DNA from: Hydrangea macrophylla
Taxonomy: Eukaryota > Streptophyta > Magnoliopsida > Cornales > Hydrangeaceae
DNA length: 64,000 bases
Reading direction: 5' to 3'
Assembly (NCBI GenBank): GCA_033977485.1
Contig: CM066994.1
Span: 9,612,001-9,676,000 of the forward strand
Below are positions 1 to 11,801 of this stretch, in pieces (position 1 is the stretch's first letter; every line of letters starts with the position of its first letter). A model generated the notes under the pieces. It made no database searches, was not told the origin of the DNA, and saw only the letters and a list, made by a program, of their open reading frames with translations. The position numbers and the translations under genes are program-made.

Positions 1-1154
1 TGTCAGCGTTAGCATTGACTACAGATTTTTCCTCAGATATATCTGAATATGATTCCAATGTGACAATCCATTGGGAAAGTAATTTAGCATATTATAATTA
101 GAATTCATGGCATAAATCAAGGGGAAAAAAAAAGAGATAATAAAAAAAAATTAAAGCTAACATTTGGCAACTAACTTGTTTTAAAAGTGATATTAGTTTA
201 GTACCAACTACTACAATGAAAACATTATACAAGTACACAGTTTCGAGCTTTCCCAAACAATGGCGTAATTCGAGAATATATTTAGCGAATGTACAATAAT
301 TCATTTTCTTTTTGAATGACCCTTTTTTCATAAATTAACCATTTTCCGAAAAATTTTGTCTATTTTTACTTTAAAATAGTTATCCTCCTTATTTCTTAAA
401 TGAATGAGACGTAGACTGTTTTAGCCTTAAAGAGCTGAGAAAGAAAGAAATTTGCTCCCTCTCTCTCTCCCCAACAATGAATACAGTAAGAATACTGATT
501 TCCATTGATCACAATTCAGTTGGCTCAAAGTCATCATTTTGTTCTTCTGTATTGGGATAAATATTTGCCAGAGATGTGCCCTTGTACTGCACCATTTCTT
601 CATTGAGACTTGATTGATGCCTTTTAATTTGAGTTGATCTTGTTGTAGTAGAAGGCTTTAACAAGTTTTTGTGGGAATCACTAATAAAAACCATCCAAAA
701 CGAGAAGGAACCCATAAAAAAAATTTACTAATCACAACAAAACAACAAAAAAAAAGAGAGAGAGAGAGAGATTTATGTATAGTTCGGCGTTGTATCCAAG
801 TTCACAGCCGAAGACATATTGATTTTATTGATGAAGCTTGATTACAAAACACTTTGAAAAGCATACTCTCCAATGATCAATTTTGGATCTGGTACGGGAA
901 CTGTTAAAACTTGAAAGTAGTACTCATGTAACTGTGTAAGTAGAGACGGATTCAATTAAGGGTATGGGGTGACTCAAGCCCCTTTGGGTTTTCAAAAAAT
1001 ACTATCCATGCACTAAAAAATTATAATTAGCCTCTTTGACATTATAAAATTGTTATTCTAAACCCCCTATTTCTCATGTTTTTGTACTTATTATAAAATA
1101 AGTACAAATATGTATAAATAAATTCAAATTTCACACAAAATATGTATAATAGGT
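1..1154. other. Intergenic DNA, no convincing gene
   Basis: AT-rich sequence with short A and T runs and a small (GA)n tract near 757-770. The only open frame of note is a 68-codon minus-strand ORF at 509-715 ending in an acidic stretch (residues EEQNDDFEPTEL). It has no recognised domain and could be a terminal exon of a gene outside the window or chance. Nothing else here is supportable. Confidence 0.5.
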
Positions 1155-2315
1155 CAAAAAACAAAAAAATTTGGACTGAATAATATCCTATTTTAGGCTT
1201 TCCCAAACACGCCCTTATTTCCATGAAAATTTCTATAACACATCCTTGACATCCTTGTGGTTTTAATTGTATCTCATATTCTAAAATGGTGCCATAATAG
1301 AATAGTTTGGATTCAAAAGTTACAAAATAGGTGGTTTTCAAACATATGGAGACCAAGTTATAATATTTTAGAGTTAAAATTTAAGACAGATGATCCGTAA
1401 ATGTTAGTTTTACAGAACTAATCAAATACTGTCATCTCATTTGTTTTTTTTTAAAAAAATTTTAATTTATTCGATGAAATTGTCACACCATGTAATTTAG
1501 TGTGATCACTTCATCTTAACCATACATGTATCCCTATTTCCAAGGGATCATTACAACTGGTTGGCATTTATTAATGGGCAAGTCTATAGTAAGCAGTTTC
1601 TCATATGAGATTTTTATAATTACATTTTTATCTTGAGATATTTAGTATTTTACATTTAGGCCTCCCCCAAGGCCCAATTTAGTGTCATCAACTACATATA
1701 TATTGATATCAACAATGATAGAGATACGCACCAAACGACACACTATGCTTTAAATGCATGTACCCTGTGCTGTTTGAATTTTTTACACTTTTCTGTGCAT
1801 CACTTACATAGCACAGGGTACATGCATTTAAAGCTGGTGTGTCGTTTGGTGTGCATCCCTATCATTTTTGTATTGATATACATGTATATAAAACTCAAAA
1901 GCAAATGCCTTAGAATTTTGAAAATTACACTTTTAGTGTAAGAATTTTTTTAGTTTTAGAAACAAGCCCCTCTAAAATTTTGAAAGATACCATGCAATGT
2001 TTAAGTTTTACAAAATAGACTCATAATATAAGCAGACACCAAAAAAAACGCCAATTATGTAAAAGTTCACCCCAAAAAAAATACCTTGGGGACGCTGCCC
2101 CCGAACTCCCGTATAAGGGCCTCACTTTTAGTAGTTCATCCCAGGCCTCCAAATACTCGGGACCGGCCCTGCTAATCCTATTTTTCTTACGGAATAGGAC
2201 AGAGAGGCAAGCACGAGCAACGTGCACCGATTCCACAACACATGCATCACGTAAATCAAGAAATTTAGTGGACGGTAGGATTCAAACACATGAGAAAGCT
2301 TTGGTTATAGTTGAT
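1155..2315 (+). repeat. Tandem duplication copy A, left part
   Basis: Bases from about 1155 match 36485-37690 closely and in the same order: the TTTTAGGCTTTCCCAAACAC segment, the TCACACC..GTGTGA hairpin, a MITE, and the GGGGACGCTGCCCCCG segment. Copy A is cut at 2315 by a CACTA transposon and resumes at 35507. The unit is about 2.1 kb. The duplication came before the CACTA insertion, because copy B lacks the transposon. No protein-coding gene is recognised in the unit. Confidence 0.8.
1710..1870. mobile_element. MITE with 9-bp TSD (copy A)
   Basis: Inverted-repeat arms of roughly 55 bp face each other around a short TTTTTTACACTTTTC loop; both arms contain the segment TTTAAATGCATGTACCC or its complement. 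The element is flanked by perfect direct repeats TATTGATAT at 1701-1709 and 1871-1879. A 9-bp target duplication points to a Mutator-like MITE. It was present before the local tandem duplication, since copy B has it at the same place with the same TSD. Confidence 0.8.
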
Positions 2316-2339
2316 CACTACACCATATGGCCTGATTTG

Positions 2340-2670
2340 TAACGGGAATATCAGTTACAAAAATTATTTGTAACGGATATACCCGTTACAAATAGAGCAT
2401 TGCAAATTTGTAACGGATTTTTGTAATGGATATATCTGTTACAATTTAGTAACGGATTTTTGTAACGGATATACCCGTTACTAATATAATTTTTGTAACG
2501 GTTATACCCGTTAGGATATGTTTAGTAACGGATAGCTATCCAACTTTTTTTTGTTGGAAAAAAATACTAACGGTTTGTAACGGATTTATAACGGTTATAT
2601 CCATTACTAATTTCCAAAATGCATAAAATTAGGAACGGATTTTGTAACTAATATTCCCGTTACAAATTTT
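2340..2670. repeat. CACTA 1 left subterminal repeat array
   Basis: Many copies of TAACGG and of the palindrome GTAACGGATATACCCGTTAC, in direct and inverted orientation with AT-rich spacers. In CACTA elements such subterminal motifs are where the TNP1/TnpA-type protein binds; here that role is inferred. Confidence 0.85.
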
Positions 2671-3124
2671 AATTACAAATAAAAAAAATGTAATTAATTC
2701 ATAAGCTTCCAAATTTTTAATTGCACCTAATTAACAAGCATATTAATTCATACCAAACATAAAAATAACAAGCTCAATCTATACCGAACACAACAAAATT
2801 ATTCTATAGTAATCGTACCAAGAAAATTGTCCATAGATGTATATATAACCAACAAAATCTCACTACACCAATCTAACCATATTTGAGATTTACTAACTGT
2901 AACAACCTGCATTTCATGTAATTCAATTTGCATTTTTAATTTATATTATCTATGTTCATTTTATTTCAATGGTCATGTTTTGTAACCTTATAGTCTATCT
3001 TATTGTACATTTTAATTCTTTTGGGGTCAAACTACAATTTTATAAAAATTAGCAATACCTGTGTTGGATTTCAAAACTGTATTTCAAAACGGTGAAAATG
3101 TTTACTCTTAACTTGAGCAATATT

Positions 3125-3648
3125 TGTCGCGCCCGTGTTTTCGGCACAGCCAGGCTGTCGTGTTGTGGGCCTGGCTTTTTTTGAAAGTGGGTGAATTGCG
3201 ACTTGATTTTTATTGGGAGTGGTAAAAAGAGTATTGTAGGGCCTATTTAATTGTTCAGAGTCGCCACCTAATATTTTGGGTGTTAGGACCCCTGCAAAGA
3301 CAATTAAAATAATTCATCTTTGACCTTTGAAAAAAGTTTTGAGAAAAGTGGGCCCTTTAAAAGTGTGACTCTTGACAGCCATGCAAAAACCAGAGATCTT
3401 TTAAAATATGGGTTCGGAGACCCGATTATGTCGAGGGAAGGTGTTAGGCACCCTTGAACATCCATGCAAAGCACGGTTACCAATTCTAGTGATTTTCATG
3501 ATAATGGGGCATAAATAAAAGAAATAATGTGTGAGAATGTACAAGTATTGGAGAAAAATGTGGTTATGGTCGTACCCAAGTGAAGGGTTGCATACGTATC
3601 TCAAGTCGAGAATCAGGCCGTACTTAGTTCTGTGCTTTGTACATGTAT

Positions 3649-3679
<31 letters not shown>

Positions 3680-5571
3680 CACGTGTTTTGAAAAAGGTTG
3701 GTCGATATAGACCGTGTGAGTGTGAAGTAGTGTTTCAAGTAAAAGTTGGTGTAGCTAGGAACTTTAACATGTACGGTGTAGTCCTAGACTTTAACCTTTT
3801 AAAGAGTGAGTTTTGAAAAGTGATTTGAGTGAAAATAGGTGTAGCTAGGAGTTTTTGGAAAGTAATTGAGATTGAAACGAGCTTGTGCAAGTGAGTGGTG
3901 AATGAAGTGTTTTTTTTTTTTTCCATTTTTTTGTTATTTTATTTCTATGCCGGAGGTAAGGGTCGGTGCCCAAAAGAAAGAAAATAGATTTTTTTTTTTG
4001 TATTTTATTTTTTGTATTGGAAGAAATGGACGGTGCCTAAAAGAAAGAAAAGATATTTTTTTTTTGTATTTTTATTTTTTTTTTGTACCGAAAGTAAGGG
4101 TCGGAGCTCAAAAGAAAGAAAATAGATTTTTTTTTTATTTTTTATGCCGGAAGTAAGGGTCAGTGCCCAAAAGAAAGAAAAGATTTTTTTTTTGTATTTT
4201 TATTTTTTGTACCGGAAGTAAGGGTCGGTACCCAAAAGAAAGAAAATGTTCAAATTTCCTTTTATCAAAGTCATTGATCAACTTGATAAGTTAGGCATAT
4301 TCGGTTTTAATAAAAGTGGAAAGATGCTCAAATTTCCATTTTATCAAAGTTATTGAGCAACTTGATAAACGTGAATATTTGGTGAAAGAAAAAGATTTTT
4401 TTGTTTTTTATTTTTTTTTATTCTTTTTTTTTCTAATATATTGGACTATATTCATTTGAAAAAGATCAAACCCCAAATGAAAGAGGTAAAAGAAAAGTTT
4501 TACAAAAATTTATGTCAAGGTGTAGTTTTCTCACAACTTTGAGAGAAGTCTCCCAAAAATGGAACGGGGGGGTTCCGGTGCTTCTAATTTTTTGAACTTT
4601 TGAGAGAAAGTTTCCAAATGAGTCTAGTTTTCATGGTAGAAAACCATTTTGCAATATCTTTTGGGGATTGGGAGAAATTGAGTTTAGAAGCACCCTTACT
4701 CATAAATAGGGACTGCACTATCGACTGAAATTGGATGATTTTTTAAAAACACTAAACTGATCCAAAAAAAATCAAAAAAATCACAGACGTAGTTAAGAGG
4801 CTATAGTTAATGGACAAAAAAAATGGAGTGAAGAAAAAATCTTGAAGTAGTCCAAACAGTGAACGTGATCTAGTGTCACTGCTGTGATGTTTCTGGAAGA
4901 TTGTATGCCTTGTGTATTTGTGCTTTAAAAATGGGTCATATGATTTTTTAAAATTCTGAGAAAAATCATAGACCAATATCATTGAGTTAAGAACACTCTC
5001 CAATTGGTTTCATTTGATTTGAATCAAAAATGAATTCGTAGTGATACCTTGATCATCATCACAGCAGTGAACTTTAGCAAAATGGACTATTTGGTCCTTC
5101 AATGGTGATTGAATTTTGGAGAAGAGAGATGAGGAAGAGATGAGGGAGTGGGTTTCTCCCTCCCCTTTGTGCAGATGGGAATGTGGTGTGTATATTGAAA
5201 AAAGAGAAGAGGGGGAGGAATAAAGAAATAAAAAGAAAGGAGAGTGGGAGACAAAGAAGTTAGTGATAGGAAAAATAAAGGGAAAGTAATATGAAGATGG
5301 GATCCCAACATTGTGTTGGGTGTTTTTTTTTTGTCTTGTTTGTTTTTCACTTTTGGTAAATCCACCGAAAGTTTTTCTCAAAATTTTGTGGAGCAAAAAT
5401 CATGTGTGGTCGGGTGCATGCGAGATTGTTGACCTTTTGACCTCATAGCTTTGATTGGCAATATCTTTTCCATTTGAGATCAAATTGAGATGATTCAAAA
5501 GATGATAGGCTCGTGTCAATGAGCACTTTATTTTTGAAATGATTAGGTTGGGAAAAAATGAAGTGTCTACA
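3125..5571 (-). repeat. 3' LTR of the Tat-like element
   Basis: 2447 bp, close in sequence to 23418-25872 with scattered substitutions and small indels. It contains a (TG)n run near 3653-3679 that is shorter in the partner, and a tandem series near 3950-4250 built on GGAAGTAAGGGTCGGTGCCC plus T-rich spacers. A phenotype-neutral ORF of repeats at this end is not evidence of coding. Confidence 0.87.
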
Positions 5572-5584
5572 GCTGCCCCTCTTT
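5572..5584 (-). promoter_or_regulatory. Polypurine tract of the Tat-like element
   Basis: Read on the minus strand it is AAAGAGGGGCAGC directly before the LTR start TGTAGACA. This is the expected plus-strand priming site of an LTR retrotransposon and fixes the element's orientation. Confidence 0.75.
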
Positions 5585-5645
5585 GTCATGCTTTGCGAAG
5601 CAAATTGTGACAAAGACAGGAGACACCACATTTTTGCCGCATTTT

Positions 5646-6437
5646 CTTTTAAGTGATGAGAATAAGTAAAAGACGTGCCGAAGTAGGCAAGTGAGTATGA
5701 GGTGCCAACGTAGGCGAGTGAATGTGAAATGCCATCGTAGGCAAGTGGGTATGAGGTGCCAACGTAGGCAAGTGAATGTGAAATGCCATCGTAGGCAAGT
5801 GGGTATGAGGCGCTAACGTAGGCGAGTGAATGTGAAATGCCATCGTAGGCAAGTGGGTGTGAGGTGCCAATGTAGGCAAGTGGGGATTGTGAATTGCCAT
5901 CGTAGGCAAATGAGTGTGAGGCGCTAACGTAGGCAAGTGAATGTAAAATGCCATCGTAGGCAAGTGGGTGTGAGGTGCCAACGAGGCAAGTGGGGATTAT
6001 GAATTGCCATCGTAGGCAAGTGAATGTGAAATGCCATCGTAGACAAGTGGGTGTGAGGTGCCGACATAGGCAAGTGTGGATTGTGAATTGCCATCGTAGG
6101 CAAGTGAGTGTGAGGTGCCAATGTAGGCAAGTGAATGTGAAATGCCATCGTAGGCAAGTGAGTGTGAAGTGCCAATATAGGCAAGTGAATATGAGATGCC
6201 ATCGTAGGCAAGTGAGTGTGAGATGCCATCGTAGGCAAGTGAATGTGAAATGCCATCGTAGGCAAGTGTGTATGAAGTGCCAATGTAGGCAAGTGAATAT
6301 GAGATGCCATAGTAGGCAAGTGAGTGTGAGATGCCATCGTAGGCAAGTGAGTGTGAGATGCCATCGTAGGCAAGTGAATGTGAAATGCCATCGTAGGCAA
6401 GTGGGTATGAAGTGCCAATGTAGGCAAGTGAATGTGA
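5646..6437. repeat. 27-bp minisatellite array 1 (about 29 units)
   Basis: Tandem units built on GCCATCGTAGGCAAGTG plus a variable GGGTATGAGGT or AATGTGAAAT half. Units alternate between a GCCATCG and a GCCAACG/GCCAATG type. Because 27 is a multiple of three and the unit lacks stops, all three minus frames and one plus frame stay open, giving long low-complexity ORFs (for example 9-residue repeats around HLPTLAPHT). These are most simply a by-product of repeat length, in the 3' untranslated part of the Tat-like element. Confidence 0.88.
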
Positions 6438-6540
6438 GTACCACCAGAGTACGGAAATAGCTCCGCTGGGGATTGAGAGCATTAACAGAAAGGGTGAACG
6501 AATTTGTTGGGGATTCATGCGAGAATCGAGTAAAAGAGGG

Positions 6541-6840
6541 ATGGTGTAGTCGAGAAGTGCATAACCGCGTAATCTCAAACTCTAATCGAAAATGTAGTAA
6601 AGTGAGGGTATGGTCGAGCTCTTAAAGCTGCTACGTATCTCCCATCGGGAGAATCAGACCGAGCGTCGCTCGTACGAACCTGGATAGCTGATAGATGGTG
6701 AGAGACGGTGTAGTCGAGAAGTGCGAAGTCGCATAATCTCAAACTTTAACCGAGAATATAAAAGTAAGGGGATGGTCGAGCTCTTAGAGCTGCCTACGTA
6801 TCTCCCATCGGGAGAATCAGACCGAGCGTAGTTCATGCGA
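6541..6840. repeat. Direct duplication of ~135-165 bp
   Basis: Two copies, about 6541-6680 and 6708-6840, each running from GTAGTCGAGAAGTGC through ATGGTCGAGCTCTTA to ATCTCCCATCGGGAGAATCA. The last segment contains an inverted repeat (CTCCCATCGGGAG) and resembles CGTATCTCAAGTCGAGAATC in the element's own LTRs. No coding content seen. Confidence 0.75.
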
Positions 6841-7044
6841 TGAAGAGGATGCCATGTTAGGATAGTGAAGAGCAAAATGCCACGTCAGGGCATGATTGCA
6901 GTGGATATGAGAGCGTAAAAGGCCACGGATATGAGAGAGAAAAATGCCGCGTGGGGCATGATTGCTGTGAGATAGGAGAGTAAAATTCCACGTAGGGCAT
7001 GATTGCTATAGAGCGCGAGATAGTAAAAGAAAATGCATGATGCT

Positions 7045-7860
7045 TAATGATATGGACAGGACGCCACTTAACAGACTTATACCTGATGCCAAATGATATG
7101 AACAGGAAGCCACCTGACGGACTTGTACCTGATGTTGAATGAGATGAACAGGACGCCACTTGACGGACTTATGTCTGATGCTGAATGATATGAACAGGAT
7201 GCCCCTCGACGGACTTATACCTAATGTTAATAAGATGCCCCTTGAGGGACTTATAACTGATGTTAGACGAGATGAACAGGATGCCACTTGATGGACTCAT
7301 ACCTGATGCTGAATGATATGAACAGGATGCCCCTCGACGGACTTATACCTGACGTTAGATGAGATGAACAGGATGCCACTTGACGAACTTATGTCTGATG
7401 TTAAATGATATAAACAGGATGCCCCTTGACGGACTTATGTCTGATGCTGAATGATATGAACAGGATGCCCCTCGACGGACTTATACCTGATGTTTAATGA
7501 TATAAACAGGATGCCCCTTGACGGACTTATGTCTAATGCTGAATGATATGAACAGGATGCCCCTCGACGGACTTATACCTGACGTTAGATGAGATGAACA
7601 GGATGCCACTTGACGGACTTATGTCTGATGTTGAATGATATAAACAGGATGCCCCTTGAGGGACTAATACCTAATGTTAGACGAGATGAACAGGATGCCA
7701 CTTGATGGATTCATACCTGATGCTGAATGTTATGAACAGGATGCCCCTCGACGGACTTATACCTGACGTTAGATGAGATGAACAGGATGCCACTTGACGG
7801 ACTTATGTCTGATGTTGAATGATATGAACAGAATACCCCTTGACGGACTCACACCTGCGA
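7045..7860. repeat. 46-bp minisatellite array 2 (about 17 units)
   Basis: Tandem units containing ATGAACAGGATGCCCCT, CGACGGACTTATACCT and a GATGCTGAATGAT or GACGTTAGATGAG linker. The linker variants recur in order, suggesting higher-order multiples of the 46-bp unit. A degenerate start is visible from about 6850 (CACGTAGGGCATGATTGC repeats). Confidence 0.85.
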
Positions 7861-7959
7861 TTGATGTTGGATGATACTTCTTGATGATCCATAGATGGGA
7901 GGTTGATTTGACTGAGAGGTTGTTGTAGAGTTGGCGAGCCTGAGCAAAGGCTGCATGTA

Positions 7960-8690
7960 GTGAGAGGTCTTGGAAGTATGTTGGGCCAGTGGTGATGCTT
8001 TTGAAAGTTGGGCCAGTGGCTGGGCTTTAGAAGTTGGGGCTTTGGAAGCATGTTGGGCCGGTGGTTAGGCCTTTGGAAATTGAGCCAGTGGCTGGGCTTT
8101 TGGAAGTTAGGCTAGTGGCTGGGCTTTAGAAGTTGGGCTTTGGAAACATATTGGGCCAGTGGTTGGGCTTTTAGAAATTGGGCCAGTGGCTGGGCTTTTG
8201 GAAGTTAGGCCAGTGGCTGGGCTTTTGGAAATTGGGCCAGTGGCTAGGCTTTTGGAAGTTGGGTCAAGGGTTGGGCTTTTGAAAGTTGAGCAAGCAGTTG
8301 GGATTTGAAAGTTGGGCCGGTGTTGGGCTTTGGAAGTTGGGTCAAAGGTTGGGCTTTTGAAAGTTGAGCTAGCAGTTGGGCTTTGGAAGTTGGGCCAGTG
8401 GTTGGGCTTTTGGAAGTTGGGCCAGGGTTAGGCTTTTGAAAGTTGAGCCAGCAGTTGGGCTTTGGAAGTTGGGTCAGTGGTTGGGCTTTTGGAAGTTGGG
8501 CCAGTAGTTGGGCTTTTGGAAGTTGGGCCAGTGGTTGGGCTTTTGGAAGTTAGGCTAGTGGCTGGACTTTAGAAGTTGGGCTTTGGAAGCATATTAGGCC
8601 AGTGGTTGGGCTTTGGAAGTTGGGCCAGTGGTTGGGCTTTTGGAAGTTGGGCCAGTGGTTAGGCTTTAGAAATTGGGCCAGTGGTGAGTG
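7960..8690. repeat. 27-bp minisatellite array 3 (about 26 units)
   Basis: Tandem units of GGGCCAGTGGTTGGGCTTTT plus GGAAGTT, with variants lacking part of the unit. The unit length equals that of array 1 but the sequence is unrelated. It lies upstream of the other arrays in the element's minus-strand reading direction. Confidence 0.85.
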
Positions 8691-10369
8691 TTCTCCTTAT
8701 AAGGATGATGGAGGCACCAGGACTAGTTGCCCCTGTTACAAAAGATATGCATTTTCTGCTATGCTGTAAAGTATGAATGATTTTTGTTTTTTTTTTCATG
8801 GAATGTACAGAGTATTTACAAAAGTATTTGATACATGAGTTAATCATCTGCGAAGGAATGTTCATAAGTTAGTGGATATTGTCTGTCTTGTTGCTTGTTG
8901 GAACACTAGAAGGCAACGTATTTGACCATGTCCAGTCCTTGTCCGTATTTGCTACATCGACAGTTTTGCCATAGTCTTGATTCATAGCACCTTTTTTCTT
9001 AGGTTTTCACTACGCCCGCCGGACTATCTTGAAATTGACAGTATGTGATGGCCCATATCTTTGAAATGATGCAAAAGTATGATTTAATAAATCCAACAAT
9101 GCTTGTGTCAATCAGAGTGGACTTTTAGTGGGTTGTATTGTAGGCCAAGGTCATGGGTTAAGAACTGAAGGATCGCATGAAGGCTTCTGTATTACCTTAT
9201 GCTCACCTTATGCTCTATTTTTTTCTTTTTGCCTGCCCCAATCTAGTGTGGGGTGAGTATTACTGAGTGTAATGTGATTTGGGGGGAATTGCCCCAGTTC
9301 GAAGCCAGTATCCAAGTTGGATAGTATTTTGTGGATTTGTCCAGCTTCTGTATTTTTTCCTTTTTCGTTGAGCTTCGTTTTTTTTTTTTTTTTTTTTTAA
9401 TCATTGCCCCAGTGTGGGGGTGATCCTCAGGGGGTTTGAATTTGGAAAGAGATTTTTATTGTATTGCTCAAGTGGGCTATCAAGTGAATAATAGTGTATG
9501 GATAGCTGAAATGATTGCCTCTTATCATTTTGACACAAACATAGTTGGATTTTAGAAATCATATATGTGCAACATTGAAGCTCGTGCAATGTTATGGGGA
9601 ACAATGGGCCGCCCCGCTTGGTATTTGATGATGTATGGCGTGCCTTGAGTTGAGGTATTTCTGCCCCTGAGAGTGTACAGTCCATATGCTAAAGTGGTAG
9701 AGCAGCATGCACTTGCGATGATGAACAATGTCAGACACTGTAATGATTAATCATGGTCTTAAAGCCTTTTTGGCATGTTCTATCGTGTGTTGTGTCCAAA
9801 AGTCCAATGCGATGTTCAAATTGGCTTCAACAAGTTACAAGACAGCCATATCTAATGAATCATGAGATTTTAAAGCAAGATGATGAAAAAAGGTTTTTTT
9901 TTTTTTTGCTTTTGTTTTTTTTTAACTTATTTCTTTTTTTTTTTATATAAAAGAAATGTATGTGCTTATGCAAAGCAAACAATGCATATATTTAGTAGTG
10001 GAAAAACTGTCCCTGTGTGACATTTTGATGTCTTGTAAGGAGTGGAATTTTAGGCAGTGGGTAAAGTATTGGCCTTTTGCAAGAGTGACCAAAGGCTTAT
10101 GGGTGTATTAGACTGTTGGTAAAGGGTTTAGAAACAATGCATGTACTGGATGGATGGGAACAACACATATAATTAGTTGCTCATGTATTTACACAATCCT
10201 TGACATTCTCTTTTTATTGATGATATTTTATTGATACATATAAAAACAAAAAGAGAACAATAAGAAAACTCTTACATTTCATCAACCCATTGCTCATTGG
10301 TAAAGATAACCCACCCCAACAAATGATTTGAATCATAGGGGCGGTCCGAGCTTCCAAGAACATTTTTTC
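8691..10369. other. Interior of the Tat-like element, no gene recognised
   Basis: Low-complexity T-rich runs (about 9378-9398 and 9894-9945) and no ORF with a recognisable domain. A 94-codon minus frame at 9401-9685 matches no family I know. No gag or pol motifs (zinc knuckle, DTG, YxDD, DDE) were seen on either strand. Confidence 0.5.
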
Positions 10370-10489
10370 CTAATCTTTATGGCCTTCTTCATTACCAGAC
10401 GGTTTGAGCCAGAAGTAAGCTGCAACCGCCATAGCCATCCAAAGAAGAATGCATGCTTCGCAGAGTAGAATTATCTTGCCCAAATCCAT
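10370..10489 (-). CDS. Candidate 39-residue membrane microprotein
   Basis: The frame starts at an ATG at 10489-10487 and ends TAG at 10372-10370. It encodes a short N-terminal segment (MDLGKIILLCEAC), a hydrophobic helix of about 20 residues rich in I, L, A, M and W, and a charged tail (NEEGHKD). The layout fits a single-pass membrane peptide. It lies in sense with the Tat-like element and downstream of the LOB-domain ORF. Upstream (10490-10800) is strongly CT-rich on the coding strand, like the leader of the LOB ORF. The frame is open further upstream, but that part is low-complexity basic and serine-rich sequence and is unlikely to be translated. No family recognised; chance ORF remains possible. 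Confidence 0.35.
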   Translation of the reverse strand: MDLGKIILLCEACILLWMAMAVAAYFWLKPSGNEEGHKD

Positions 10490-11754
10490 GTTGTTCCCAA
10501 AATTGTTTAATGGTGGAAGACAATGACTATGAGTGTGGTAAGGAGAGAGAATTGAGAGAAAGATGAGTGAGCAAGAAGGGAGAGGATAGAGAAAAACAGA
10601 GATGCAGAGATGGGGGAAGAGCTGCGTTTGAGGAGGAGGAGGTAATAAGAAATGAGGGAGAGAGAGAATATTTATGCTCTCTCTCTTTTTTCCCACCGAC
10701 ACGTTTTCTCTCTCTCCATCTCTTCTCCTTTTCTTTTTCTTTTCTTTTCTTTTTTTTTTCTCTCTTCTCGTGACCGACATCCCCTCTCTCCCCTCTTTTA
10801 CTTTTTAACTTTTCTGTTTTTTTTTTTGTCGAGACACACTCTCTCTCTTCCTTTACTTTTCTTTTTCTTTTTCTTTTTGCTTTTTACTTTTTGCTTTTTG
10901 CTTTTGATTTTTGTTTCGTTTTGGAAGAGAGTAAAAGTGTATTTGAGAGGGTAGAACAACCTATTGATTTGGCAATGACTTGACAACGAGATGATTTGGA
11001 CAGTTGCGAATATGTCAGTATTGCTTGGACTTGATAATATCAATGTTCGCAATTTTGACTTGTACGTGCTGCCATTGTATCGAATTAGGCCTGAATGAAG
11101 GATTAGGAATGATCAAGCATGTCATGCCAGCCTTTAAGCCAGTTCAAATTGATGATAGCAAACACAAGTGCATCGTGAAAGTGATGGGGATTAGAACCCT
11201 CTTTTTAGAAAGTGCACTTATGTTACTAACAAGAGATAGTACTTCCACAGCTGATTCTTGAACTGATAGGCCAATGCGAGGGTACACTGCATAAGAAGCG
11301 AAAATAGTGCCAAGGAGGATTTTTTTTTTAAGTAAGAAAAAAAAATGAAAAGTTACAATGATACAAATGTACATTTGGATTTTGCTAAGTGGGAGCGGAG
11401 TTCTGCCAACGTGAGGCTTCCTTCCAATGGTCGAATGCTAACGACATCCTGCGCGATTTTCAGAAACCATATAGATCCTATAGTCCGTTCCACAGAACCC
11501 TGGGTTAATGTTCTTCAGGACTTACTTCTGAGAACAATACCGTCCTGGAATGCTTACCCTCCCAGTTGCCCTATAAAACAATACCCAATGATCCAAACTA
11601 CATTAAGCTGGTGGAGGGACACACATAGTAAGACATGTAGGCTCAATCCCACGCACACTCGACGTACAGGGACTACCTCGAATACGGACCATGATGTTCA
11701 TTCCATTTTTTTAAAAATTTTATTTTATTTTATTTTATTTTTTATTATTTCTGA

Positions 11755-11790
<36 letters not shown>

Positions 11791-11801
11791 GAGCCTTAAT
11801 T
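10490..11801. other. CT-rich leader-like DNA and spacer
   Basis: 10490-10960 is a strongly strand-asymmetric CT/GA region that gives artefactual K/R/E- or S/L/F-rich ORFs in several frames. 10961-11750 has no recognised gene. A perfect T15-A19 run at 11755-11788 forms a self-complementary block 13 bp beyond the LOB-domain ORF stop. Confidence 0.5.

Noticed and set aside
5443..6578. Long overlapping ORFs (333, 193, 167, 161 and 110 codons) with 9-residue repeats
   Set aside because: They arise because a stop-free 27-bp minisatellite is a multiple of three, so several frames remain open. Location is in the 3' untranslated part of an LTR element.
5646..8690. CRISPR-like look of the regular repeats
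   Set aside because: Repeats are contiguous minisatellites without unique spacers, in a plant genome.
9360..9400. Long T runs as Pol III or bacterial-type terminators
   Set aside because: No adjacent Pol III gene or hairpin; simple slippage tracts in TE DNA.
10567..11052. K/R/E- and F/S/L-rich ORFs of 68-136 codons
   Set aside because: Purine/pyrimidine strand bias and microsatellites generate them; no domain. Only the 39-codon C-terminal piece at 10370-10489 was kept, as a low-confidence candidate.
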